A DNA stretch of 20,193 nt from UMGS1470 sp051889215 (GCA_051889215.1 JBJFDC010000011.1:1-20193), one strand, 5' to 3'; positions 1 to 6,102 are shown, numbered from the stretch's first letter. A program made the numbers and translations. Notes: generated from the sequence alone by a model not told the origin.

Positions 1-829
1 CGTTTCTTCCGGGACATACGGAAGCGACTTTTGCATTCGTTCCTATTGAGCAACCGCCATATGACGAAGATACGTTCACGTCTCTCCAGGTGTCGTAAGT
101 CGAACCCGAGCCCGTATATTCCATCTTGATATCAACCGTGCCATTAAAAGCAACGTTGCCTTTGGCAAAAATGCCGTAGGTCTGATAATCTTTGTCGCAC
201 TTTAAGTCGATATTGAGCGTGGCGTTCTCGCCCACGGTCACGTTGCCCGAACCGGTGGCGTCCGTATTCATGTAAATTGCATCAACCGAACCATTTTTAT
301 CAGCCACTTCGCCATACACTTTTACGGTGACGGTGCAACTTTCGTCAAACACCAAATTGCCGTTGTTTTTCAAACCGCTTTCACCGTCCATGTAAATACC
401 GCGCATATACACTTGGCTGGTTGCGGTGACTTGATAGTCAATGGTGAGCGAGCCGCTGCCCTTGAACGTCAGCGTGGAAACGTTGTAAGTGTAGATCGCC
501 CTTTTCCCATATGGCGCGGTGACGGTGATTTTGTTGTCGTCGACAAGCACAATATCCACGTTGCCGTTGTTGACTCCGCCGATTGCAATTTCTTCGCCGT
601 CGTAGCCGCTCAGCGTGAGCGTGCCGTTGTTGCCCTCGTCAGTCTCCCAAGTCCAACCCGAGCCCGATTTGTCAATCGAACCGCACGTGACTAACAGATA
701 GGGGTTTTCCGAATCTGCATAAACTAACGCGGTCGGCATACATATCGCCACCATGGTTGCCATGCCGAAAAGCATACAGACAAGTAAAAACAATCTCATG
801 GCTATGTTTTTCTTTGATTTTATATTCAC
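1..829 (-). CDS. secreted beta-helix / carbohydrate-binding-like surface protein, 3' part beyond the left edge
   Basis: Reading leftwards from GTG at 827-829, 276 codons stay open to the window edge, so the C-terminus is missing. AGGTG lies just upstream of the GTG. An in-frame ATG at 797-799 (codon 11) is an alternative start. Residues 1-38 form a classic signal peptide: Lys-rich start, long hydrophobic core and V-Y-A ahead of Asp39, with no lipobox, so the product is exported. From residue 55 the pattern SGSGWTWE followed by GTLTLSGYDG, then repeated N-G-N / V-x-V / G-S-L-T-I strands, resembles Clostridia surface proteins annotated as carbohydrate-binding right-handed beta-helices (Cthe_2159-like). 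That assignment is recalled, not searched. A similar phrase, TGSGSTYDTW, recurs near 90-115. G+C is high: 33 of 60 bases at 421-480. Substrate binding and wall attachment cannot be judged without the missing end. Confidence 0.8.
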   Translation of the reverse strand, partial: MNIKSKKNIAMRLFLLVCMLFGMATMVAICMPTALVYADSENPYLLVTCGSIDKSGSGWTWETDEGNNGTLTLSGYDGEEIAIGGVNNGNVDIVLVDDNKITVTAPYGKRAIYTYNVSTLTFKGSGSLTIDYQVTATSQVYMRGIYMDGESGLKNNGNLVFDESCTVTVKVYGEVADKNGSVDAIYMNTDATGSGNVTVGENATLNIDLKCDKDYQTYGIFAKGNVAFNGTVDIKMEYTGSGSTYDTWRDVNVSSSYGGCSIGTNAKVASVCPGRN

Positions 830-848
830 TTTTCACCTCACAAAGTGG

Positions 849-854
849 TTTATA
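849..854 (-). promoter_or_regulatory. possible -10 box for the left-edge surface protein
   Basis: TATAAA on the minus strand lies 20-25 bases before the GTG start at 829, with the AGGTG ribosome binding site between them. No convincing -35 hexamer sits at 16-18 bases. Transcription may equally come from the upstream lipoprotein gene, since no strong terminator separates the two. Confidence 0.25.
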
Positions 855-912
855 TTTTTGTTGTGCTCACTCTTTGCGAGCGCATTTGCATTTCTTTCGC
901 CTTGAAAAGCAA

Positions 913-946
913 TGTACGCAAACACCGTTTTTTGCGTTTGTGTACA
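913..946. repeat. overlapping inverted repeats between two surface-protein genes
   Basis: TGTACGCAAAC (913-923) can pair with GTTTGTGTACA (936-946), giving 11 pairs with one G-T wobble. The inner ACGCAAA (916-922) can instead pair perfectly with TTTGCGT (931-937). The two stems exclude each other. The element lies 53 bases after the stop codon of the lipoprotein gene and 84 bases before the start of the next gene on the same strand. A weak terminator or mRNA-stability element would fit. There is no U-run directly after the stem. Confidence 0.4.
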
Positions 947-998
947 CTTTTAATCTTTGACGTTTTTATCAAATTTGTTTTCAAATCGTTTCATTCTA

Positions 999-2003
999 TT
1001 AGACAAGACTTGCGCTTACCGTCACACCCGTTTGCTTTGTTGTGGTATAGATGACGATATAATATGTTCCTGCTGCAGGTGAGCTGTAATAGGTGTCGCT
1101 GTCGCCTTCTTGTTTTTCAACAGGGTTGCCGTTTGCATCAAGGAATTGCCAGGTCAGACCGGTTGCAGGAGATGCACCAAGTTGCAAATCTGTGCCGTAG
1201 TAACCTCCCTCCAGCATTTCATCCGTCAACGTAAGCTTGAAATAGTTGTAGCTGTTGCTCCATAATGCTACATTTGTTTTTGAGAAAGTCCCTTCACTGT
1301 AATCGAGAGTGGTATAGTTGTTTGCGGCATAGTGTGTGACGATCATCTCATACTCGCCCGGAGTGACGAAAGGCATTTCAAGATATTTGACGCCGTTGTC
1401 CATCAATCCTTTGAGAGTTTGCGGAGCGGCGTCCTGCATTTTCACCGCCATAAATTGGCCTGCCGCTTGCGTTGCAAGCCCTGTTTTGACAAGTTGTTTG
1501 TTTGCGTCGTAAATCTTGGCTTGTGCGTGGTTGGTGTCGGTCTGTTGCAGAGTGCCGTCAACCTTCTTCATATTGATCCAATAGTAGCCGTTGGCAAATC
1601 CGCAGTCCTTCACTTCATAGCGGAAGTAATAGTTGCCCGCCTCGGCCACGGTAAATCTGACTTTCGTCTGCTCTTCGGCATCCGATTCCACGTAGTTGAC
1701 GTCTATATACTCCATTGAGACGGCTTCTGTTCTCGTCTTTTGGCAGACAGTGCATGTATATGTTTTTACGCCGTCGCTAGTAAAGGTGGCTTCTGTTGTT
1801 ATCACGCCAGCGTCCCAGGTGTGCTCCGCTTTGTCAAGTTGTTCATCGCAACCCTCGCAAACATGCCAGTGATAGGTTTCATCCCTTGACCATTCTGCTG
1901 CGGCGTTATGAGAGTGTTTCCCACAAGCAGAGAACAAAAACATTGCAGGAACAACCAAGCAAAACGCAAGAACCATCATGATTATTGTTTTTTTCTTTGT
2001 CAT
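999..2003 (-). CDS. lipoprotein with CxxC / HxH repeat domain
   Basis: The protein has 334 residues. The start at 2003 is supported by GGAGAG six bases upstream. Residues 1-27 are a lipoprotein signal with lipobox F-S-A-C, so Cys27 would be diacylated and the protein held on the outer face of the membrane. Residues 45-93 hold HWH, C49-x-x-C52, H61-T-W-D and C84-x-x-C87 within YTCTVCQKTRTEA. This is a recurring module of Clostridia surface proteins, and the four Cys plus His could bind zinc (inference). The remaining ~240 residues are beta-rich with many Tyr and Thr. They include two stretches of the form GxYYFxxEV (about 113) and AGTYYIVIY (about 312), typical of extracellular beta-sandwiches, but I recognise no named domain there. 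G+C is near 50% (30 of 60 at 1381-1440). The gene has its own promoter and operator-like region and follows a terminator, so it is probably a single-gene unit. Ligand and function are unknown. Confidence 0.85.
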   Translation of the reverse strand: MTKKKTIIMMVLAFCLVVPAMFLFSACGKHSHNAAAEWSRDETYHWHVCEGCDEQLDKAEHTWDAGVITTEATFTSDGVKTYTCTVCQKTRTEAVSMEYIDVNYVESDAEEQTKVRFTVAEAGNYYFRYEVKDCGFANGYYWINMKKVDGTLQQTDTNHAQAKIYDANKQLVKTGLATQAAGQFMAVKMQDAAPQTLKGLMDNGVKYLEMPFVTPGEYEMIVTHYAANNYTTLDYSEGTFSKTNVALWSNSYNYFKLTLTDEMLEGGYYGTDLQLGASPATGLTWQFLDANGNPVEKQEGDSDTYYSSPAAGTYYIVIYTTTKQTGVTVSASLV

Positions 2004-2077
2004 ATTTCTCTCCTTTTTAATTTTGAATCATTTCCCACAATAAAAGTTTATTATGATTTTTGATACATATATATTTT

Positions 2078-2107
2078 ATCATATGACTTTTCGATTTGTT
2101 TCAACAA
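2078..2107 (-). promoter_or_regulatory. candidate promoter for the CxxC lipoprotein
   Basis: On the minus strand TTGTTG (2102-2107) and TATGAT (2078-2083) are separated by 18 bases. The -10 matches the consensus at five of six positions and the -35 is poor. A weak -35 directly beside tandem repeats is what an activator-dependent promoter looks like. The leader to the ATG would be roughly 70 bases. Confidence 0.45.
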
Positions 2108-2110
2108 ATC
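2093..2110. repeat. perfect inverted repeat beside the direct repeats
   Basis: GATTTGTT and AACAAATC (8-base arms, two-base spacer TC) form a perfect palindrome. It covers the proposed -35 box of the lipoprotein promoter and ends two bases from the first GTCCT repeat. It could be a dimeric operator or a coincidental A/T-rich palindrome. Confidence 0.5.
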
Positions 2111-2111
2111 A

Positions 2112-2158
2112 GTCCTATTTAGTCCTGTTTTTGCTTGAATTTTGTCCTATTTAGTCCT
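2112..2158. promoter_or_regulatory. four phased GTCCT repeats, operator-like array
   Basis: The 15-base unit GTCCTATTTAGTCCT occurs exactly twice, at 2112-2126 and 2144-2158. GTCCT therefore starts at 2112, 2122, 2144 and 2154. Spacing is 10 bases inside each unit and 32 between units, close to one and three helical turns, so all four copies face the same side of the DNA. The array lies directly upstream of the proposed -35 of the lipoprotein gene, the usual place for an activator. The adjacent upstream gene encodes a LuxR-type DNA-binding protein and is the obvious candidate to bind here. That link is inference. Confidence 0.65.
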
Positions 2159-2192
2159 ATTTGCGAACTCGTTTCTACATGTTTGCATAAAA

Positions 2193-2216
2193 AATACTCA
2201 CATGAAAGTGAGCATT
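2193..2216. terminator. bidirectional hairpin terminator after the LuxR-type gene
   Basis: AATACTCAC and GTGAGCATT pair around the loop ATGAAA with one G-T wobble. T-runs flank both sides, overlapping the stop codon region on the right. It ends the regulator transcript before the lipoprotein promoter. Confidence 0.75.
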
Positions 2217-2219
2217 TTT

Positions 2220-3182
2220 TTAAATGATTTTTTTGATAGTTTTGCAAAGTTCTTCTCGGTTGTCGACTTCCAATTTGCTTAAAATGTTGGTGGTAATATT
2301 TTTAACCGTGCTATCAGAAATATATAATTTGACCGCAATGTCTTTTCTTTTTTCTCCAAGAAGCATATGTGTCAGCACTTCTTTTTCTCTTTTTGTCAAA
2401 TTGTTCACTTTCTCCCATTTCTCAAAAATGATTGCAATTTGTTCTTCACTGAACTTGTCATCAAAATCAATTAGAGACAAATTTGCAGATTCCATTTCTT
2501 TTTGCTTGTTTACATTTATTCTTTTTTCATATTCTCGCAAAATCCCATAAAGAAGCAACAACAATGCTTCATTAACAAGATATGAAAGGCATAAAAATTC
2601 AAACTGATGTTCAACAAATTGTTCAATCAGCCAAACAAAAACATTCCCAAGCACGACAACAGACAAAAATATTGCATGCATTTTTGAACTGATTTTGTTT
2701 TTTGCCATTGCATAAATGATGATTGTGACCATTGAAACCACATATCCAAACAAATAAACAAAATATAGAGAGTGCAAAACACCATATTCTTTGACAAGTC
2801 GTGCACCGCCCTCAACGATTTCAAGAGATACTTCTTTATAATAGATTGGCAAATATCCACCGCTGGTTGCAATAAACAACATCACGATGCCAATTCCAAA
2901 CAAAATATAGTTCAAAACTTTGCGATGCTTGATGTTGCAAACGTCCAATATCAGCATAAGCATAAAGAAAGGCAAAAACACGTTTCCAAGGTAAGCAATG
3001 GAGTTGCCTATGAGAGCCAGTGTCAAACTCTTTGAAAGAGACATAATAAAATATCCGGAATTGCAAATAAAAACAGATATGAACAAACACATTATCCATT
3101 TGTTTTGTTTCTTGTCCACAAAGAAGTATGCCACGAGCATTATCAGTGAAAGCAAACAAGCAACTCCGTAAAAAATCGACAT
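2220..3182 (-). CDS. seven-helix membrane protein with C-terminal LuxR-type DNA-binding domain (one-component regulator)
   Basis: The protein has 320 residues. AAGGAG stands seven bases before the ATG at 3182. Seven hydrophobic helices are visible at about 1-22, 29-49, 53-79, 89-109, 136-159, 168-190 and 194-218. A linker follows, then a LuxR/GerE helix-turn-helix at 262-312: LTKREKEVL, GEKRKDIA, ISDSTVKN, LSKLEVDNREEL. The membrane part resembles the seven-helix sensor module found at the N-terminus of some histidine kinases (HisKA_7TM type), here joined straight to a DNA-binding domain with no kinase or receiver. It would sit in the membrane with the DNA-binding domain in the cytoplasm and pass a signal directly to DNA. 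No ligand can be named. The neighbouring GTCCT array and CxxC lipoprotein gene are the likely target. The gene is flanked by terminators on both sides, so it is transcribed alone. Confidence 0.9.
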   Translation of the reverse strand: MSIFYGVACLLSLIMLVAYFFVDKKQNKWIMCLFISVFICNSGYFIMSLSKSLTLALIGNSIAYLGNVFLPFFMLMLILDVCNIKHRKVLNYILFGIGIVMLFIATSGGYLPIYYKEVSLEIVEGGARLVKEYGVLHSLYFVYLFGYVVSMVTIIIYAMAKNKISSKMHAIFLSVVVLGNVFVWLIEQFVEHQFEFLCLSYLVNEALLLLLYGILREYEKRINVNKQKEMESANLSLIDFDDKFSEEQIAIIFEKWEKVNNLTKREKEVLTHMLLGEKRKDIAVKLYISDSTVKNITTNILSKLEVDNREELCKTIKKII

Positions 3183-3213
3183 TTGATTACTCCTTGTTCT
3201 TTAATACATTTTT

Positions 3214-3219
3214 ATTATA
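3214..3219 (-). promoter_or_regulatory. extended -10 promoter of the LuxR-type gene
   Basis: The minus strand reads TGTTATAAT, a perfect -10 box with the TGn extension, 32 bases before the ATG. Only weak A/T-rich sequence stands at the -35 position, which extended -10 promoters tolerate. Confidence 0.6.
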
Positions 3220-3274
3220 ACATAAAGATATTATTATTTATAACTTTTTTATATGTTTTTTAATCCAAAAAATA

Positions 3275-3300
3275 AAAAGCATCGCAAGCGCGATGCTTTT
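3275..3300 (-). terminator. hairpin terminator after the beta-solenoid lipoprotein
   Basis: AAAAGCATCGC (3275-3285) pairs perfectly with GCGATGCTTTT (3290-3300) around a four-base loop. On the minus strand a T-rich run follows. It begins 12 bases after the stop codon of the lipoprotein gene. Confidence 0.9.
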
Positions 3301-3311
3301 TGTTTGTCAAA

Positions 3312-4013
3312 TTATGCCATTGTGACAATATAGTCGGTCTCACTTCCCTCAACAAGTGTCGAGATATAACCTTCGGCGAGAAGTTTGTAGCCATTTTCCA
3401 TTGGATTACCTGGGTCAAAACCGTTGTATCTTCCGCCAAAAACTTTGAGGTTTGCCGTGCCATTGTCTCTGTTGGCGTCATAAATGTTAATCATGAGTTT
3501 GTTGCCGAATTCTGTGGATTTTTGCAAAATGGAATATGTTCCGCCCTTGATTTCGGCATTGCCCTCAAATACATACACAGCGGAAATGTTTCCAACATAT
3601 TCACCGTTTTCGACAACAAGTCTTCCCCCGTCTCGAACGTCAAGAGCATAGCAATCTTTTTCTTTCGCCAAAAATTTTCCGTTTCCTGTCACTGTGAGAT
3701 CGCCATTTTCACCAACCCCAATCAAGGACCAAACATTTTTATCTTCGCTCCAAATGTCAGTTGAATTTGAAATTGTTTTTCCGTTGAGGTCGAGTGTCAC
3801 TTTTCTGTTTGCAAAAACTTGGTCTTTGACGTCGATGTCGGCGGTGAGTTGAATAACTGCTTTATCCCCTTTCATCGCCTCAACAAGCTCGTCATAGCTT
3901 GATACTTGCACAGTTTCGCTTTTCCCGCACGCCGAAAACAAAAACAAGCATGGGATTATTAGAACTGCAACAAGCGCAAAAACAAGCAAATGATTTTTAA
4001 CTATTTTTTTCAT
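3312..4013 (-). CDS. small beta-solenoid lipoprotein
   Basis: The protein has 233 residues, with AGGAGA six bases before the ATG at 4013. Residues 1-29 form a lipoprotein signal ending L-F-S-A-C, so Cys29 is the lipid site. Residues 35-230 begin with a V-x-S-Y-D-E-L-V-E-A-M helix, then I-x-L-T-A-D-I and V-T-L-D-L-N-G-K-T-I-S, followed by short strands and turns such as GENGDLTVTGNG, DGGRLVVENGEY and GNAEIKGGTY. This is the usual signature of right-handed parallel beta-helix domains of the pectate-lyase-like adhesive kind in gut Firmicutes. No catalytic residues can be pointed to, so binding is more likely than lysis (inference). The signal peptide closely matches that of the CxxC lipoprotein 1.3 kb away (both F-L-F-S-A-C-G-K). 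It follows the yjjX terminator by about 60 bases, and I see no clear promoter there. Confidence 0.85.
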   Translation of the reverse strand: MKKIVKNHLLVFALVAVLIIPCLFLFSACGKSETVQVSSYDELVEAMKGDKAVIQLTADIDVKDQVFANRKVTLDLNGKTISNSTDIWSEDKNVWSLIGVGENGDLTVTGNGKFLAKEKDCYALDVRDGGRLVVENGEYVGNISAVYVFEGNAEIKGGTYSILQKSTEFGNKLMINIYDANRDNGTANLKVFGGRYNGFDPGNPMENGYKLLAEGYISTLVEGSETDYIVTMA

Positions 4014-4055
4014 ACATTCTCCTTTTATTCACTTTATTTTTTGCAGTTTTTTTGA

Positions 4056-4069
4056 TTTCATGCATGAAA
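4056..4069. repeat. 14-base perfect palindrome TTTCATGCATGAAA
   Basis: The palindrome lies between the start of the beta-solenoid lipoprotein gene and the yjjX terminator. The same half-sequences, ATGCATGAA and TTCATGCAT, recur apart at 7865-7873 and 7905-7913. It could be an operator for the lipoprotein gene, whose start is 43 bases away, or a short dispersed repeat. Confidence 0.4.
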
Positions 4070-4071
4070 AA

Positions 4072-4092
4072 AGGAGGTTCCCCTCCATTTTT
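4072..4092 (-). terminator. hairpin terminator after yjjX
   Basis: GGAGG (4073-4077) pairs with CCTCC (4082-4086) around a four-base loop. On the minus strand a run of six T follows. It begins within about ten bases of the yjjX stop codon. Confidence 0.75.
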
Positions 4093-4099
4093 GCTTTTG

Positions 4100-4639
4100 T
4101 TATTTTTTGTCAGTCCAAATTTTGCCATTTACAAATTGAGTGAGTGCCATTGTGAATGCTTGAGTGTTGAGGTCGATTCGAGTTATATGCTCTTTTGTGA
4201 GAAGCCCAATTCCACCTGTGCTGCTTCTGAGGTCTTCCCCGTGAAACAGTTCGTCCATCACCGTGCCCAAAGTGTTGTTTTTGATGTTGTCAACGTGTTT
4301 TTCAGGAACAGGAAAGCTTGCGCTCATTCCAACACTTTCGTATCCCGACTTGTCACAGATAACAGCAAAATTTGTTATGAACCAATTTCCATAAAGATTG
4401 ACAAGCCCGCTTTCAATCGCCATGAACATATCCGCCTCAATGTTGTTTTCTTTTGCAAATTTAATCATGTTTTTCACTCTGTTGTGTGCGCCAAGGTATG
4501 TATCGCCGTCAACAGGTTGTTCACTAACATTTGATGGTGCTGAAATGCTTTCGATCTCAACACCTTCAAAAAAGTTTTCGAGTGCCGCTTTTGCCCCTTT
4601 GATTTTCCCTGGATTTTTTGTTCCGATTAATACTTTCAT
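4100..4639 (-). CDS. yjjX: inosine/xanthosine triphosphatase (YjjX / DUF84 family)
   Basis: The protein has 179 residues, the usual length for this family. GAAGGAGA stands about seven bases before the ATG at 4639. Members hydrolyse non-canonical purine nucleoside triphosphates (ITP, XTP) to the monophosphates in the cytoplasm, keeping deaminated purines out of nucleic acids. Family signatures in order: GTKNPGKIKGAKAAL at 6-20 (phosphate-binding N-terminus), SNVSEQPVDGDTYLGAHNR at 36-54, MAIESGL at 73-79, ELGTVMDE-like NTLGTVMDE near 122-130, and GGIGLLTKEHITR at 142-154. These cover the conserved core, so the enzyme should be active (inference). It has its own weak promoter-like sequence and a strong terminator, and nothing nearby is in the same pathway. 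A general housecleaning role needs no partner. Confidence 0.92.
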   Translation of the reverse strand: MKVLIGTKNPGKIKGAKAALENFFEGVEIESISAPSNVSEQPVDGDTYLGAHNRVKNMIKFAKENNIEADMFMAIESGLVNLYGNWFITNFAVICDKSGYESVGMSASFPVPEKHVDNIKNNTLGTVMDELFHGEDLRSSTGGIGLLTKEHITRIDLNTQAFTMALTQFVNGKIWTDKK

Positions 4640-4687
4640 TTTCTTTTCTCCTTCATAAAAATTTTTTCGACTGTAAAATAAAAAATC

Positions 4688-4717
4688 ACCTTACAAAAAA
4701 CAATAAAACACAGTCAA
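4688..4717 (-). promoter_or_regulatory. candidate promoter for yjjX
   Basis: On the minus strand TTGACT (4712-4717) is a good -35 box. TAAGGT (4688-4693) follows after 18 bases and is a poor -10. The region holds no better pair before the ribosome binding site. Confidence 0.35.
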
Positions 4718-4829
4718 GAAATATTGTTGTTTTATTGCCATTCATAAGAAGATTTTTGCAAATATTCCCAAATAAAACAATCTGGAATGACACGAGATTG
4801 TAAAAGTATATTAACCCAACTTTGCCATT

Positions 4830-4857
4830 TTGTCAATATCAAATTGAAAAATATAGA
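4830..4857 (+). promoter_or_regulatory. possible relic promoter ahead of the fhs fragment
   Basis: TTGTCA (4830-4835) and TATAGA (4852-4857) are separated by 16 bases on the plus strand. It may be chance in A/T-rich DNA. No ribosome binding site follows. Confidence 0.25.
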
Positions 4858-4882
4858 CTTTTGTTTAACAAAAAAATCATTA

Positions 4883-5143
4883 ATGATAATTGTCGCCGAA
4901 AAATGTGAAGAGAAAAGCGAGTTGAATTTCGCTTATAACACGCAAGACTCAGTCAAACAAAAGATATTTGATATTGCCCACAAAATTTATGGGGCTGGAA
5001 AAATAAATGTTGAAATAAGGTCTGGTGCGGGATTTTTGGTGGTGTTGCTTGGCGACATGATGCTCATGCCCGCCTTGGGCAAATCCCCCGCCGCACTCAA
5101 CATGAAGATTGACGAAAATGAACAGATTTCTGGTTTATTCTAA
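4883..5143 (+). pseudogene. fhs: decayed 3' end of formate-tetrahydrofolate ligase
   Basis: The 86 codons from ATG 4883 read into the C-terminal end of formate-tetrahydrofolate ligase (about 556 residues when intact). That enzyme makes 10-formyl-THF from formate, THF and ATP. Visible landmarks, in family order, are C-E-E-K, N-F-x-Y, V-K-Q-K-I-x-D-I-A-x-K-I-Y-G-A, then R-x-S-G-A-G-F-L-V-V-L-x-G-D-M-M, and the terminal MPALGKSPAA and I-S-G-L-F before TAA. Two blocks normally lying between these are absent: roughly 30 residues after CEEK, and roughly 45 between IYGAG and the final SGAGF. The missing block includes the LPICMAKTQYS segment. Nothing like the N-terminal ATP-binding part exists upstream. 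There is no ribosome binding site before 4883. I read it as a remnant. The frame has survived both deletions, which is unusual. The open frame extends upstream to an ATG at 4787 without family similarity. Confidence 0.85.
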
Positions 5144-5162
5144 TAATTTAGATAAATATCAA

Positions 5163-5190
5163 CAAAAAAAAGCCCATATGGGCTTTTTTG
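5163..5190. terminator. bidirectional terminator between the fhs relic and the flavin reductase gene
   Basis: The palindrome AGCCCATATGGGCT (5171-5184) is flanked by A-run and T-run on its two sides. It works for the plus-strand relic, whose TAA is 20 bases before, and for the minus-strand gene ending at 5191. Confidence 0.85.
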
Positions 5191-6102
5191 TTATTTCTTT
5201 TTTTCTTTGTGGCGTTTGTCATTTATTATAGCAAGTGCTTTTTCGTCAACCACTTTGATGTTTTCTTCTTTTGCAATCTCAACCATTTGAGTTAGCGCCG
5301 CTTTGAGGAAAATTCTTGGAATTTTGGTGAGTTTTGCACATGCTTCGTTCGTGAACACAACCTCTGGGTCAATGCGTTTTGCGGCATATATAACAGAATT
5401 TACATCGCCATCTTTTGCTTGAATTTTGGTTGCGTGAGGACGCGTGAACTTTGTATACCAAAAGTTTGTGCTGTCGCGATATCCATAATCAACTGGCACT
5501 CTTGGGAAATTGCAACTCTTCACCCCATCAATGATGGACTTGTGATATTTTTCTTTCATCAAAATTCTATCAATCTTGAGAATGAAATGTGCGCCGAATT
5601 TGCTTGTTATTCCATTGAAATTGCGAAAAGGTGGCTCATATCCTTCAAGACAACCCGCTTTGTCCTCAAATGCGTTTTCGAGCGAGTCGTCCCAAGTGCA
5701 TTCAAACACCTGAAAACTTTCCTCAACAATTTTTGGTCTGTCTTCCCCCAAGTCGCTTTGTTCAAGGTGGAACAAACAATTTTTCATTTTCTCTTCTGTC
5801 GTGTCTCCCGGAAAACCAAGTCTCACCGCCTCTTTGAAATACTTTTTGTTGTCAGGAATAAAATTGAGTGTTGCCTTTTTTGTCCTCAAAATATTTTGAG
5901 CGGTGTTGGAAGAGTTTCGGCTCTCCAAAATCATGGCGTAATAATCCTTTCCCGCGATATAGTATGGAAAACAAAGCGAGTATGCGCCAAGGTTTGTTTG
6001 TCCATTTTCGCTCACCGTTGCGACCATGATGGTCGGCATTGGAAAAAACGAAGATGTTTGATAAAAGTTGTCAACAATTCGAAGTTCTTTGAGTTTGTCC
6101 AT
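5191..6102 (-). CDS. flavin-reductase-like FMN-binding protein with PCP_red-like C-terminal domain
   Basis: The protein has 303 residues. AGGAGGGG stands five bases before the ATG at 6102. Residues 15-200 fit the flavin reductase-like split-barrel fold, with FFPMPTIMVATVS (19-31), TNLGAYSLCFPYY (36-48), and ESRNSSNTAQNI (60-71), where the Ser/Asn/Thr stretch is expected to hold FMN phosphate. Family members bind FMN and use NAD(P)H or act as oxidoreductase partners. Residues 249-296, VFTNEACAKLTKIPRIFLKAAL then a helix and VVDEKAL, match the pattern of the PCP_red domain (C-terminus of the light-independent protochlorophyllide reductase B subunit). There it is a small helical domain with a role outside photosynthesis that is not settled. 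The Lys-rich tail is probably disordered. No signal or membrane segment is present, so it is cytoplasmic. Substrate is unknown. It is a single-gene unit between two terminators. Confidence 0.82.
   Translation of the reverse strand: MDKLKELRIVDNFYQTSSFFPMPTIMVATVSENGQTNLGAYSLCFPYYIAGKDYYAMILESRNSSNTAQNILRTKKATLNFIPDNKKYFKEAVRLGFPGDTTEEKMKNCLFHLEQSDLGEDRPKIVEESFQVFECTWDDSLENAFEDKAGCLEGYEPPFRNFNGITSKFGAHFILKIDRILMKEKYHKSIIDGVKSCNFPRVPVDYGYRDSTNFWYTKFTRPHATKIQAKDGDVNSVIYAAKRIDPEVVFTNEACAKLTKIPRIFLKAALTQMVEIAKEENIKVVDEKALAIINDKRHKEKKK

Noticed and set aside
757..1054. Short plus-strand open frames around 757-960 and 845-1054
   Set aside because: They overlap the signal peptide region and gap of minus-strand genes, with no ribosome binding site and low-complexity hydrophobic products.
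3300..3764. Plus-strand open frame of 154 codons opposite the beta-solenoid lipoprotein
   Set aside because: It begins within a terminator region and lacks a ribosome binding site. The minus strand has a lipoprotein signal and a repeat pattern.
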